Below, piece by piece: positions 1 to 6,752 of a stretch of DNA of 9,019 nt; position 1 is the stretch's first letter, and every line of letters begins with the position of its first letter. Source of the DNA: Candidatus Zixiibacteriota bacterium (GTDB lineage Bacteria > Zixibacteria > MSB-5A5 > GN15 > FEB-12); assembly GCA_030642845.1 (NCBI GenBank), contig DAOWMZ010000047.1, positions 1-9,019 of the forward strand. The letters run 5' to 3'. The position numbers and the translations under genes were made by a program. The notes below the pieces were generated by a model, which made no database searches, was not told where the DNA came from, and was given only the letters and a program-made list of their open reading frames with translations.

Positions 1-1169
1 ATTATAATATCGGGATCCTGTCGAAGAAATGACCTTAATGCAGCAGCAAAAGTCATCCCAATATTGGCTCTCACAGCAATCTGGTTGATACCGTCAAAGT
101 TAAACTCCACCGGATCTTCAGCGGTCATAATATTAGTATCAACTTTATTAATCTGTTTCAACGCAGAGTACAATGATGTCGTCTTACCTGATCCGGTCGG
201 ACCGGTTACAAGTATAATTCCGAATGGCAAGTTAATCGCTTTTGCGAACTTTTTCAAATCCTCTTTCCTGAAACCAAGTTTAGTCATATCAACCATAAGA
301 GCATTTGGATCCAGAATACGCATAACGACTTTTTCACCAAAGATAGTGGGAAGAACTGAAATACGCAAATCGACTGTTCGACCTGAAATTTTAATTTTGA
401 TACGGCCATCCTGGGGAAGTCTTCTCTCAGAGATATCCAACTCCGCCATAATCTTAATACGAGAGACAATTGCTGCTCGGTATTTGAAAGGTAGAGGAGC
501 CATCTCCTGAAGATCACCATCGATACGATATCGTACCCGAATACGTTTTTCATACATTTCGAAATGTATATCCGATGCCCCTATTCTGATAGCATCAGCA
601 ATAATTGAATCAACTAATTTTACAAGAGGTTTGTCCTGAATAGCAGACATGAGGTCAGATTCACTGGGGAGATCTTCCACTGAGACAACTTCAAGATCCT
701 CACTGTCCTCCAACCCTTTTACAATTTCAGAGATACCACTTTCTTCAGCATAGTAACTATCTATTGCTTTTTCAATGGCCTTTTCAGGTGAAATAACCGG
801 TTGGACAGTACAACCGGTAATAAATTTAATCGCATCGAGTACATAAATATTATTGGGATCACTTATTGCAACAAGCAAGGTTTTATTTAGCTTTGAGACA
901 GCAATTACTTTAAATTTACGGGCAATATCAACCGGGATTAACTGGATAACTTCCAGATTAAGCTCAACATCATCAAGACGAAGCGTCCCTATTTTGAGCT
1001 GCTTTCCGATTATACGAGCTATTTCTTCCTCAGACTTTATAACACCAATGCGTACTAAAACCGCTTCCAGTTTTTCATTGTTATCCTTTGCTGTTTGTTC
1101 GGCCTCTTCTGCCTGTTCAGGTGTAATAGTGCCGGATTTTATCAGCATTGCTCCTAAATCAGAAACCAT
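1..1169 (-). CDS. pilB: PilB/GspE-type assembly ATPase, C-terminus cut by window edge
   Basis: Hexameric cytoplasmic ATPase that powers type IV pilus extension or type II secretion. The frame is open from ATG at 1169 to the window edge: 389 full codons of a family usually near 560 residues. Residues 1-140 form the T2SSE_N (MshEN) domain, with two helical repeats starting near residues 4 and 33. An acidic linker (about 150-175) follows. The N-terminal part of the ATPase domain starts near 180 (IGASDIHFE at 196-204). Walker A is GPTGSGKTT at 323-331, AEDPVE at 350-355, and the Walker B region begins at LRQDPDII (382-389), where the window stops. The start has a weak AGGT 6-7 bases upstream. It lies 77 bases after the Roadblock gene with no clear terminator, so it probably shares that operon. 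GspE or MshE are alternatives; PilB is favoured by the MglA/Roadblock context. The sequence is intact as far as visible. Confidence 0.9.
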   Translation of the reverse strand, partial: MVSDLGAMLIKSGTITPEQAEEAEQTAKDNNEKLEAVLVRIGVIKSEEEIARIIGKQLKIGTLRLDDVELNLEVIQLIPVDIARKFKVIAVSKLNKTLLVAISDPNNIYVLDAIKFITGCTVQPVISPEKAIEKAIDSYYAEESGISEIVKGLEDSEDLEVVSVEDLPSESDLMSAIQDKPLVKLVDSIIADAIRIGASDIHFEMYEKRIRVRYRIDGDLQEMAPLPFKYRAAIVSRIKIMAELDISERRLPQDGRIKIKISGRTVDLRISVLPTIFGEKVVMRILDPNALMVDMTKLGFRKEDLKKFAKAINLPFGIILVTGPTGSGKTTSLYSALKQINKVDTNIMTAEDPVEFNFDGINQIAVRANIGMTFAAALRSFLRQDPDII

Positions 1170-1246
1170 AATTACCTATATTGTTGTGTTTAATCCTGTT
1201 CATTAGTATAGTTATTATTTAACGATTGATCACTCCCAAAAAAAAC

Positions 1247-1738
1247 TTAATCCTGAAAAATATCATCCAGTTTATCCTGAGCCTTACTGGCAAAATCATC
1301 AGTAACAGAGGGCGGAGCTTTTTTATTAGAATTTTTGCTGATTTCCTCAAAGATTTGCGCTAACTCTAGAGCTGTCTCTTTTGCATACAATCTTACCATT
1401 CCAATAGTTGTACGATCATCAAATATAACAACCAATATTGAGCGTTCTCCCACCAGGGACATGTGGATATGGTCCTTTTTACCCTGGTGAAAAAGCACCG
1501 AAAATTCCGGTTCACCTACCAGCCTTGCAATTTCCCTGGTAGAAGCGAATGAACCGGCCAGCAATGCTGCCAGAGCAGTAGTATCCAGAGAATTTGTAAA
1601 CCCCTGCCTTGCTATCAGATGTCCGTCCTTGTCAACCAACAAACCACATTTAGCTTCTGCTGATCTTAACATTTTTGAAATGATTGCATCGATTTTGCTG
1701 GTTTCCTCTTCATAGAGAATTAAGCTATCGTCTACCAT
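1247..1738 (-). CDS. Stand-alone Roadblock/LC7 domain protein, MglA partner candidate
   Basis: Small soluble Roadblock/LC7 protein of 163 residues. Proteins of this fold bind small Ras-like GTPases; MglB is the GAP for MglA. Visible signs are the N-terminal helix (IDAIISKML), the strand-turn CGLLVDKDGHLIAR, the helix rich in small residues LAALLAGSFAST, and the closing strands ILVVIFDDRTTIGMVRLYAKE. The last 25-30 residues are a polar, probably disordered tail. An ATG at 1753 would add five residues (MKEAE). I prefer 1738 because a perfect AAGGAGG (1750-1744) sits five bases before it, whereas nothing comparable precedes 1753. The gene begins 17 bases after the MglA-like GTPase, so the two are almost certainly cotranscribed. 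Whether it is a GAP, an exchange factor or a passive partner cannot be read from sequence. Confidence 0.88.
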   Translation of the reverse strand: MVDDSLILYEEETSKIDAIISKMLRSAEAKCGLLVDKDGHLIARQGFTNSLDTTALAALLAGSFASTREIARLVGEPEFSVLFHQGKKDHIHMSLVGERSILVVIFDDRTTIGMVRLYAKETALELAQIFEEISKNSNKKAPPSVTDDFASKAQDKLDDIFQD

Positions 1739-1743
1739 TTCTG

Positions 1744-1750
1744 CCTCCTT
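1744..1750 (-). promoter_or_regulatory. Shine-Dalgarno that sets the start of the Roadblock gene
   Basis: The minus strand reads AAGGAGG, five bases before ATG at 1738. It would lie inside codons 2-4 if translation began at the upstream ATG (1753). A full consensus site at ideal spacing decides for the 1738 start. Confidence 0.75.
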
Positions 1751-1755
1751 CATGG

Positions 1756-2850
1756 CTACTTAATTCCAAACAGGCGTTTAAAGAAGCCTCTTTTTTTCTT
1801 TTTTAAATCTGACCGTTTCCGAATTGATGGCGCCATTGATGGTGACTTCTCGGATCTTATACTCAGGTCAGCATTATCATTAGATGAAATAATTTTCTGT
1901 TCTACTCCAGTCCCCTCCACACCTTGAGATGGTGATGGTATTGAGGGAATAATGGCCCCTTCTACCTCAGTAGCTTTACTGCCGGGATAGGGACGATACG
2001 TTGCTGTTTCAGCTTTTTCTTTCTTAGTTCCTGCTAAAACTGGTTCAACGGATGCAGTCGGTTGTCCCACGGGAACTTTTTCTTTCTGAACGACAGGTTG
2101 GGGAATTCCTACTGCCTCGACAGTTTTAGTTTTTTCTGCTTCAGGTTGTGTTACTACCGGTTGCCTATTAACAGGAGGTGAGGATACAGTTGGATGTTCA
2201 GGTTGTGGAATCTGAGCTGGTGGTTCAATCACAGCTTTTGAAGAGGGTGTGGCAGCTTTTTGTCCACCTGTAGTTTTTGCTTTATCAAGAACGATTTTAA
2301 TAATTAACTTTAATGTATCAAAAACACCGTTGCCAATTGAAGCTGAAGCTTCATAAAAGGGTCTTCCCTTTTGGTTGAGTTGTGAATTTAATACATCAAG
2401 AGATGATATGTTCGGCAAATCACGTTTGTTGTATTGAATTACCATCGGGAGATTATCAAGATCATACCCATACTCCTGAAGGTTATCTTCGAGATTAGCC
2501 AGAGATTCAATATTTTCATCCATCTTGTCAGTCTGGCTGTCAGCTACAAATACAACACCGTCAACACCGCGTAATACCAGTTTTCTGGTGGCATTATAAT
2601 AAACCTGACCGGGAACAGTGTATAATTGAAATTTGGCTGCAAAACCATTGATAGTACCAATATTAATTGGAAGAAAATCAAAATACAGGGTTCGGTCGGC
2701 TTCAGTTGCCAATGATATCAAATCGCCTCGAGTATTACCAGGGACTTTGCTATGGACATACTGCAGGTTTGTAGTTTTACCCGATAATCCCGGGCCATAA
2801 TACACAATCTTGCAGCAAACTTCTCTAGCAGAGTAATTAATTGAAACCAT
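1756..2850 (-). CDS. mglA: MglA-type small GTPase with long C-terminal extension
   Basis: Ras-like GTPase of the bacterial MglA family, the nucleotide switch that sets polarity and controls pili and gliding in Myxococcus. Residues 1-193 form the GTPase domain: P-loop GPGLSGKTTN at 19-28, R53 and T54, YTVPGQ at 77-82 (Thr replacing the usual Ras Asp, as in MglA), NKRD at 141-144, and EASAS at 167-171. As far as I recall, R53, T78, Q82 and N141-D144 sit at the same numbers as in M. xanthus MglA, so the catalytic core looks complete. Residues 194-346 are an extension rich in P, E, V, Q and T with no evident fold. The last 15 residues are KKKKRGFFKRLFGIK, a basic amphipathic stretch that could bind membrane or a partner. 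Classical MglA is about 195 residues, so this one is nearly double. The start has AGGT seven bases upstream. It lies between two Roadblock genes. Confidence 0.93.
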   Translation of the reverse strand: MVSINYSAREVCCKIVYYGPGLSGKTTNLQYVHSKVPGNTRGDLISLATEADRTLYFDFLPINIGTINGFAAKFQLYTVPGQVYYNATRKLVLRGVDGVVFVADSQTDKMDENIESLANLEDNLQEYGYDLDNLPMVIQYNKRDLPNISSLDVLNSQLNQKGRPFYEASASIGNGVFDTLKLIIKIVLDKAKTTGGQKAATPSSKAVIEPPAQIPQPEHPTVSSPPVNRQPVVTQPEAEKTKTVEAVGIPQPVVQKEKVPVGQPTASVEPVLAGTKKEKAETATYRPYPGSKATEVEGAIIPSIPSPSQGVEGTGVEQKIISSNDNADLSIRSEKSPSMAPSIRKRSDLKKKKRGFFKRLFGIK

Positions 2851-2884
2851 AAAGTTGACCTAATAATTTGTAGTTTACTATCAA

Positions 2885-3226
2885 TTATTTCTTCAATTTT
2901 AATTTAGTTAAAGCGTTTTTAATTTCCAATCTTACCAGACCAATATTTACATTCTTGTTAGTTGTAACAACAAGAATTCCCATACCGGCATCAGTAAAAA
3001 AGAGCTTGCCGTCCTCCGCCTCAATAGTTACCTGATGCGACTGGCTGGTTTGCAACCGGTCCATAGATTTATTAATATTAGCCGTAATTGATGCTGCCAG
3101 AGCTCCAACAGTATCATCCTCAAAAGAAGCATCCAGATCAGCAGCAATAACGATACCATCATTCCCGACCACCATTGAGCCGGTTATACCACTGGTCTTG
3201 TTGAGTTCACATAATACATCATACAT
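2885..3226 (-). CDS. Stand-alone MglB-like Roadblock/LC7 protein
   Basis: Roadblock/LC7 protein of 113 residues, essentially just the domain, and the closest in layout to the MglB regulator of MglA. It shows the first helix (YDVLCELNKTSGI), the strand-turn GSMVVGNDGIVIAADL, a central helix (TVGALAASITANINKSMDRL), strands with EAEDGKLFFTDAG, and the last strand-helix ILVVTTNKNVNIGLVRLEIK. A GGAG (3237-3234) lies one base from ATG 3232 but seven bases from ATG 3226, so I chose 3226. The start overlaps the stop of the preceding membrane-Roadblock gene by eight bases (ATGTATGA), implying translational coupling. The MglA-like gene starts 34 bases after its stop. It is the best candidate for the direct MglA regulator here, although mglB and mglA order alone does not prove GAP activity. 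Confidence 0.9.
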   Translation of the reverse strand: MYDVLCELNKTSGITGSMVVGNDGIVIAADLDASFEDDTVGALAASITANINKSMDRLQTSQSHQVTIEAEDGKLFFTDAGMGILVVTTNKNVNIGLVRLEIKNALTKLKLKK

Positions 3227-4202
3227 ATTCATTCTCCGCGTTTACGAACAGCTTCTGGCTATAACGTTCCGCCATATATTTCCTTATAATTTCCATGCCC
3301 TGAATAATCCTGATATTTAGTACATCATCCTGCTGAATATCTGCCAGCACCATCAAATTAAAGCCCTTTTCACCAGCCAGGACTACCCGCATATCATCTA
3401 TCTTTAAAGTTACCTGATCGACATTCTTCATCCCGACTCGATCAAGAACCTGATTATTATTCTGTTTCAATAACAATGCCAGAGGAGCCCAGTCATCCAG
3501 AGAAATATTTTCTCTGACAAAATTACTCAAAAGCAACCCTTCATCGTCAACCACCACCGCCATCATTACCGATCCAGTTTCTCCAATATACTGAGTTGCT
3601 CGATCAAAACCGTTGAGATTTTTTCCGGGTGAAATTTCTGTTTGCGGACTGATATAGGAATTTTGCTTTTTTGCCGTTTCAACCCAGGGTGTCATAGTTT
3701 CTGTCTCCTCCTGTTTTTTAATCGAAGACTCTTTATCGAATTCCGGTAGTGCTGATTTTGGTTTATCAATCGGAGTGGAATCAATAACCAGACGAGGCTT
3801 TATTACATCCATGTAAATTAAACCATCCAGAACAGGTTTCAAAATAAATGGCGTCATTATTATCTGACAAAGAATCGCAGGGACATAGCTCACTAAACCG
3901 AGACTTATAGATATTTTAAAATTCATAATATACATAATTGAAACCAATGCTCCGAATACAAACCCCAGAAAGAGGCGATAAATCAGACATATTCCAGCAC
4001 CGGAGACCAGCTTGATAAGACTTGTGTCTCGATTAGACCAAAATATAAGAGCTCCATAAAATACTAATTCAGCCAAAATAAACGCAAATGATAATGATAT
4101 CAATTGCGTCCCAAGTCGGGATGGAAAGAGAACGAAAGGGAGCAGCAAAACAGTCAGTGATAATATAAGCATCTGACGTATTGTTTGTGATTTTAAAATC
4201 AT
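3219..4202 (-). CDS. Four-helix membrane protein with C-terminal Roadblock/LC7 domain
   Basis: A 327-residue protein joining a membrane anchor to a Roadblock domain. Hydrophobic helices are visible at about 9-26, 31-54, 66-92 and 98-121. A charged, probably flexible linker (about 135-205) follows, and then a divergent Roadblock fold at about 206-310 (SVMMAVVVDDEGLLLSN, DDWAPLALLLKQ, VTLKIDDMRVVLAGEKGFNLMVLAD, DVLNIRIIQGMEIIRKYM). An even number of helices puts both ends on the same side, and the Roadblock domain should be cytoplasmic to meet its GTPase. I do not recognise the four-helix part as a named family. The start follows the TPR-Roadblock stop by nine bases behind only a weak GGTGT site, which suggests coupling. 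It may recruit MglA or its partners to the membrane; this is inference. Confidence 0.85.
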   Translation of the reverse strand: MILKSQTIRQMLILSLTVLLLPFVLFPSRLGTQLISLSFAFILAELVFYGALIFWSNRDTSLIKLVSGAGICLIYRLFLGFVFGALVSIMYIMNFKISISLGLVSYVPAILCQIIMTPFILKPVLDGLIYMDVIKPRLVIDSTPIDKPKSALPEFDKESSIKKQEETETMTPWVETAKKQNSYISPQTEISPGKNLNGFDRATQYIGETGSVMMAVVVDDEGLLLSNFVRENISLDDWAPLALLLKQNNNQVLDRVGMKNVDQVTLKIDDMRVVLAGEKGFNLMVLADIQQDDVLNIRIIQGMEIIRKYMAERYSQKLFVNAENEYV

Positions 4203-4211
4203 ATTACACCA

Positions 4212-5081
4212 TTATGCATTGTAAGCTTTCATCAATTTATCAATATTCAATTTGTAGGAACCCAAATTCACATCAGAGGAACCGACAAAAATAAAAGTTC
4301 CGTTTGTATTTTTTATTACATAAAAAATATAATCATTGGTTTCAATTAAAACAGATTTCATACACCCAAATGAACCACCAGGAAATTGTTCATCCACTTC
4401 AAGTCCCATGTCTTTTAGCGCAGGACCGCATACGGCTTGATCCAATTTCAAATTCCATCTGGAATCAATAATCAAACCTTCTTCATTTACAAACAGAGCC
4501 CCGTTTATGCTTAGTATTTCAACTGCTTTTTCAAGGATATCTGAGGTATTTAAACTCATTGGTTCCGGTTCCAGATTCTCATCATTTCTTTCTACGGTAG
4601 TCTCTTCTTTTGGTTCAATAGAATTTGAGAAACTTCTGCTTTTTGTCATCCTTGCCTGTTCATCATGAATCTCCCGGGCTATCTCAAGTAATTTCTGTAT
4701 TTGCGTATTTCCCGGATCATTATGATATAATGATTTCAATATCTTTTTAGCAGCATCAAACTCACCTTTATAAATGAAAATTTCCGCCATAAGCATTTCA
4801 ATAGTGCGTGTTTTGCCGTCAATTACAGCTGCTTTTTGGGCTTCAGTTTCAGCCCAGTCATATAATCCGCGATCCAGATTGATCTTAGCCATAACAACAT
4901 GAGCAGCACCATATCCGGTGTGCAGCTTTAGGCCGTTTTGACAGATATGAAAGGCCTTATCAAGTTCACCATTTTTTCTGTGCGATTCTGCCAAGGCCGC
5001 AAATATCTGAGATTTAGGGTCATCATCAAGTATTTTACGACACTTAGCAATTCTTTCGTCAAGCTCGGTTACTCTAATCAT
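4212..5081 (-). CDS. TPR repeats fused to a divergent Roadblock domain
   Basis: A 289-residue soluble protein. Residues about 24-125 hold three TPR units of 34 residues (beginning near 24, 58 and 92; typical A/L and G pattern such as AESHRKNGELDKAF and AEIFIYKGEFDAAKKIL), a protein-protein binding scaffold. An acidic linker follows (about 140-178), then a Roadblock-like fold at 180-286 (ILEKAVEILSINGALFVNEEG, SVLIETNDYIFYVI, GTFIFVGSSDVNLGSYKLNI). The central Roadblock helix is weakly conserved, so this copy is the most divergent of the four. It is the first gene after a 105-base gap containing a possible promoter and is followed nine bases later by the membrane Roadblock gene. It probably bridges an MglA-like GTPase to a TPR-bound partner, which cannot be named from this sequence. 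The ribosome site upstream of 5081 is weak. Confidence 0.85.
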   Translation of the reverse strand: MIRVTELDERIAKCRKILDDDPKSQIFAALAESHRKNGELDKAFHICQNGLKLHTGYGAAHVVMAKINLDRGLYDWAETEAQKAAVIDGKTRTIEMLMAEIFIYKGEFDAAKKILKSLYHNDPGNTQIQKLLEIAREIHDEQARMTKSRSFSNSIEPKEETTVERNDENLEPEPMSLNTSDILEKAVEILSINGALFVNEEGLIIDSRWNLKLDQAVCGPALKDMGLEVDEQFPGGSFGCMKSVLIETNDYIFYVIKNTNGTFIFVGSSDVNLGSYKLNIDKLMKAYNA

Positions 5082-5145
5082 ATATTTGCCCGTAACTTGT
5101 TATATTTCAAACTCTTGACTGAACGAACAATTCATCCAACCTGTA

Positions 5146-5174
5146 AAGATAATTATATCAGTAAGTTATGTCAA
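5146..5174 (-). promoter_or_regulatory. Possible promoter for the TPR-Roadblock/mglA/pilB run
   Basis: The minus strand has a perfect TTGACA (5174-5169), then 17 bases, then TATCTT (5151-5146), four of six matches to a -10 box. A perfect TATAAT (5157-5152) is also present but only 11 bases from the TTGACA, so that pairing is unlikely. The site lies 65-95 bases before the TPR-Roadblock start. AT-rich DNA yields such matches by chance, and sigma-factor preferences of this organism are unknown. Confidence 0.35.
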
Positions 5175-5185
5175 CACATAACTTA
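5162..5185. repeat. Perfect 10-bp inverted repeat with 4-base loop
   Basis: TAAGTTATGT (5162-5171) and ACATAACTTA (5176-5185) are exact reverse complements around CAAC. The repeat begins one base after the stop codon of the small membrane protein gene and overlaps the TTGACA box. No T-run follows on the minus strand, so it is a poor intrinsic terminator. An operator or an mRNA 3'-end hairpin are both possible. Confidence 0.6.
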
Positions 5186-5186
5186 T

Positions 5187-5546
5187 TTAACTTAGTATCC
5201 GTTTTGCTTCAATAATACCATATAAAAACAAGCCCATCATTAGAATAATGCAAGCCGGGATTATAAAAACAGGTAACATTAAGATCTCTATGGCATTAAG
5301 AATACGAAGCAACTGCACCACAATCAGAACAATAAATCCGCTTAATAAGAATTGCCAGCTTTTGCTGAATTGTCCACCTCTTACCAAATTTAGAATCTTA
5401 ATTGCTCCAAAAACACAACCCACTCCGCAGATTAGTATCACAATATCCATTATAGTTGGAGTGCTTGTTATCATTGCCAAGTTGGCTGCATAGGCATCGG
5501 AGCAAATCAGTATTATTGAAACTGTAAATAACATAACTTTCTTCAT
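5187..5546 (-). CDS. Small membrane protein with signal peptide, unknown function
   Basis: A 119-residue protein that I do not recognise. Residues 1-20 look like a cleavable signal peptide (MKK start, hydrophobic core, AYA followed by Ala at the cut). Three further hydrophobic segments follow at about 30-53, 62-82 and 89-112, with a short basic turn (NLVRGGQFSKSW) between the first two and a basic C-terminus (EAKRILS). If the first segment is not cleaved, it would be a fourth helix. Four short helices in a small protein recall membrane scaffold or sensor subunits, but no motif names a function. Its ATG lies three bases after the DUF4388 stop, with GAGG seven bases upstream, so it is surely cotranscribed with that gene. 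The inverted repeat at 5162-5185 follows its stop directly. Confidence 0.75.
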   Translation of the reverse strand: MKKVMLFTVSIILICSDAYAANLAMITSTPTIMDIVILICGVGCVFGAIKILNLVRGGQFSKSWQFLLSGFIVLIVVQLLRILNAIEILMLPVFIIPACIILMMGLFLYGIIEAKRILS

Positions 5547-5549
5547 TAT

Positions 5550-6752
5550 TTATCCTCTTACCATTTTAACAGTTTTATCAGCTCTGTTTATAGTACTGTA
5601 TAAATTATCTTCAATCCCAAACTGCTTAACCAGATCTCTTCTTCTGGCTAAGGGTTCTGATATTTCTCTTTTGACAGCAGAAACACTATCACGGTAAGAA
5701 CCATATCCCAGAAGGTCGAAAGCAAATTGCAAATGGTCACAAAGCATATGATCCAAATCTCTAAACAGTTTGTGAAATCTTATTTGCGGAGGGATGGCAC
5801 GAACTTCCTGAAGAAATTTATCAAATGAAGGTCTCTGGGTAGAAGAGGGATCGGTTCCTGGGAAAAAGCCTAAAAGACCACTTCTATATTGAGCTGAGAA
5901 ATTTTTGTATTTTTGATTGTTCTCTCCCAGCATCTCTTCAAACAGATTGCGAATACGGAAAATACAATTATCATAGAGTTTATAAATTATCTCAAGAACA
6001 GCCTCTTCTTCGTCTTCCATCTCAACTTCATCCTGATCCCTTTTGCCAATAGCTTCGATGAGATTACCAACTATTAGTTTATAAACCCCACGGCAGGTAA
6101 CAAATTCACCCATAGGAGAGAGATTGATTAACTCTGCTAAAGTATGCTCGCCGTTAATCAAACCCAACAGACTGAACTCTTCGGGGGTCAATTTGATATT
6201 ATCCTGAGTAGTGTTTGGTACAACTGAGATTGCTAATAATACATCATCAGGAGGAAGTACTTTTCTGATCTCAAGCCACTCGTCAATTCTCCTGGTCCCC
6301 TCCATTATGATATTCATCGTAGCCAGATCAACCAGAAAAGGAGCATCTTTTGGGGAATCATCTTCACGGAAAGTAAACTCACCTTCTATCCAGGAGAACA
6401 GATTATAGACAATCTCTTCAATCTGCTGTTTGAGAACTTCGGTAATTTCCTTTTTATCGAATATATTCATATCAATCAGGGTCGTCCCTAATTGTCGTCC
6501 GGTCTGTTTGTGAAGTTTTATTGCTCGATCCAAATCGTTTTTAGATATTTTCCCCCGATTTAACAGCATATTACCAAGAAGGTCTTCGGAAGAATTTACA
6601 GAAGTGGCATGGATAATATTTCCATTTTTAAAGGCTACTTCTTTTTGACGAGCACCTGTCTTTACATTAAGTACACCTGTCTTTTTTCCCGTCGCCAGTA
6701 GCTGTAATATATCAGGGAATGATACTGTTTTTATATTTCCAGATAGGCTCAT
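5550..6752 (-). CDS. DUF4388 (PATAN-type) protein with tandem MshEN-like repeats
   Basis: A 400-residue soluble protein. Residues about 3-55 are the DUF4388/PATAN fold (GNIKTVSFPDILQLLATGKK, GVLNV, EVAFKNGNIIHA), found in bacterial regulatory and polarity proteins. Residues about 57-110 hold two 24-residue repeats with an LG..L...G.I....L..A pattern (first at 58-81, second at 87-110), resembling the MshEN units of PilB-type ATPases. WIEGEFTFRE (121-130) ends this DUF4388-type region. Residues about 187-236 resemble a winged helix (LTPEEFSLLGLINGEHTLAEL). An acidic stretch (239-250) leads to a helical C-terminal region (250-400) that I do not recognise. The start has AAGGGA six bases upstream. 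It probably acts as an adaptor or response element; no catalytic motif is visible. Confidence 0.85.
   Translation of the reverse strand: MSLSGNIKTVSFPDILQLLATGKKTGVLNVKTGARQKEVAFKNGNIIHATSVNSSEDLLGNMLLNRGKISKNDLDRAIKLHKQTGRQLGTTLIDMNIFDKKEITEVLKQQIEEIVYNLFSWIEGEFTFREDDSPKDAPFLVDLATMNIIMEGTRRIDEWLEIRKVLPPDDVLLAISVVPNTTQDNIKLTPEEFSLLGLINGEHTLAELINLSPMGEFVTCRGVYKLIVGNLIEAIGKRDQDEVEMEDEEEAVLEIIYKLYDNCIFRIRNLFEEMLGENNQKYKNFSAQYRSGLLGFFPGTDPSSTQRPSFDKFLQEVRAIPPQIRFHKLFRDLDHMLCDHLQFAFDLLGYGSYRDSVSAVKREISEPLARRRDLVKQFGIEDNLYSTINRADKTVKMVRG

Noticed and set aside
284..553. Minus-strand open frame inside pilB that could suggest a frameshift.
   Set aside because: The main pilB frame reads without a stop from 1169 to the window edge with all motifs in order; this is an off-frame shadow.
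64..1206. Plus-strand open frames at 64-510 and 853-1206.
   Set aside because: They lie antisense to pilB, show no domain pattern and have no ribosome site; the minus-strand product is clearly real.
1170..1246. Terminator or promoter between the Roadblock gene and pilB.
   Set aside because: The A-run near 1238-1245 has no stable hairpin beside it, and the TATACT-like box lacks a fitting -35; read-through into pilB is simpler.
1756..2850. Eukaryote-like Arf/SRP-receptor beta GTPase acquired by transfer.
   Set aside because: The TVPGQ switch, R53 and the residue numbering fit bacterial MglA, and neighbouring Roadblock genes support this.
5152..5157. Perfect TATAAT as the -10 partner of the TTGACA at 5174-5169.
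   Set aside because: The spacing is 11 bases, far from the usual 16-18.
4938..5493. Plus-strand open frames at 4938-5195 and 5248-5493.
   Set aside because: Antisense to the TPR-Roadblock and small membrane protein genes, with no recognisable protein features.
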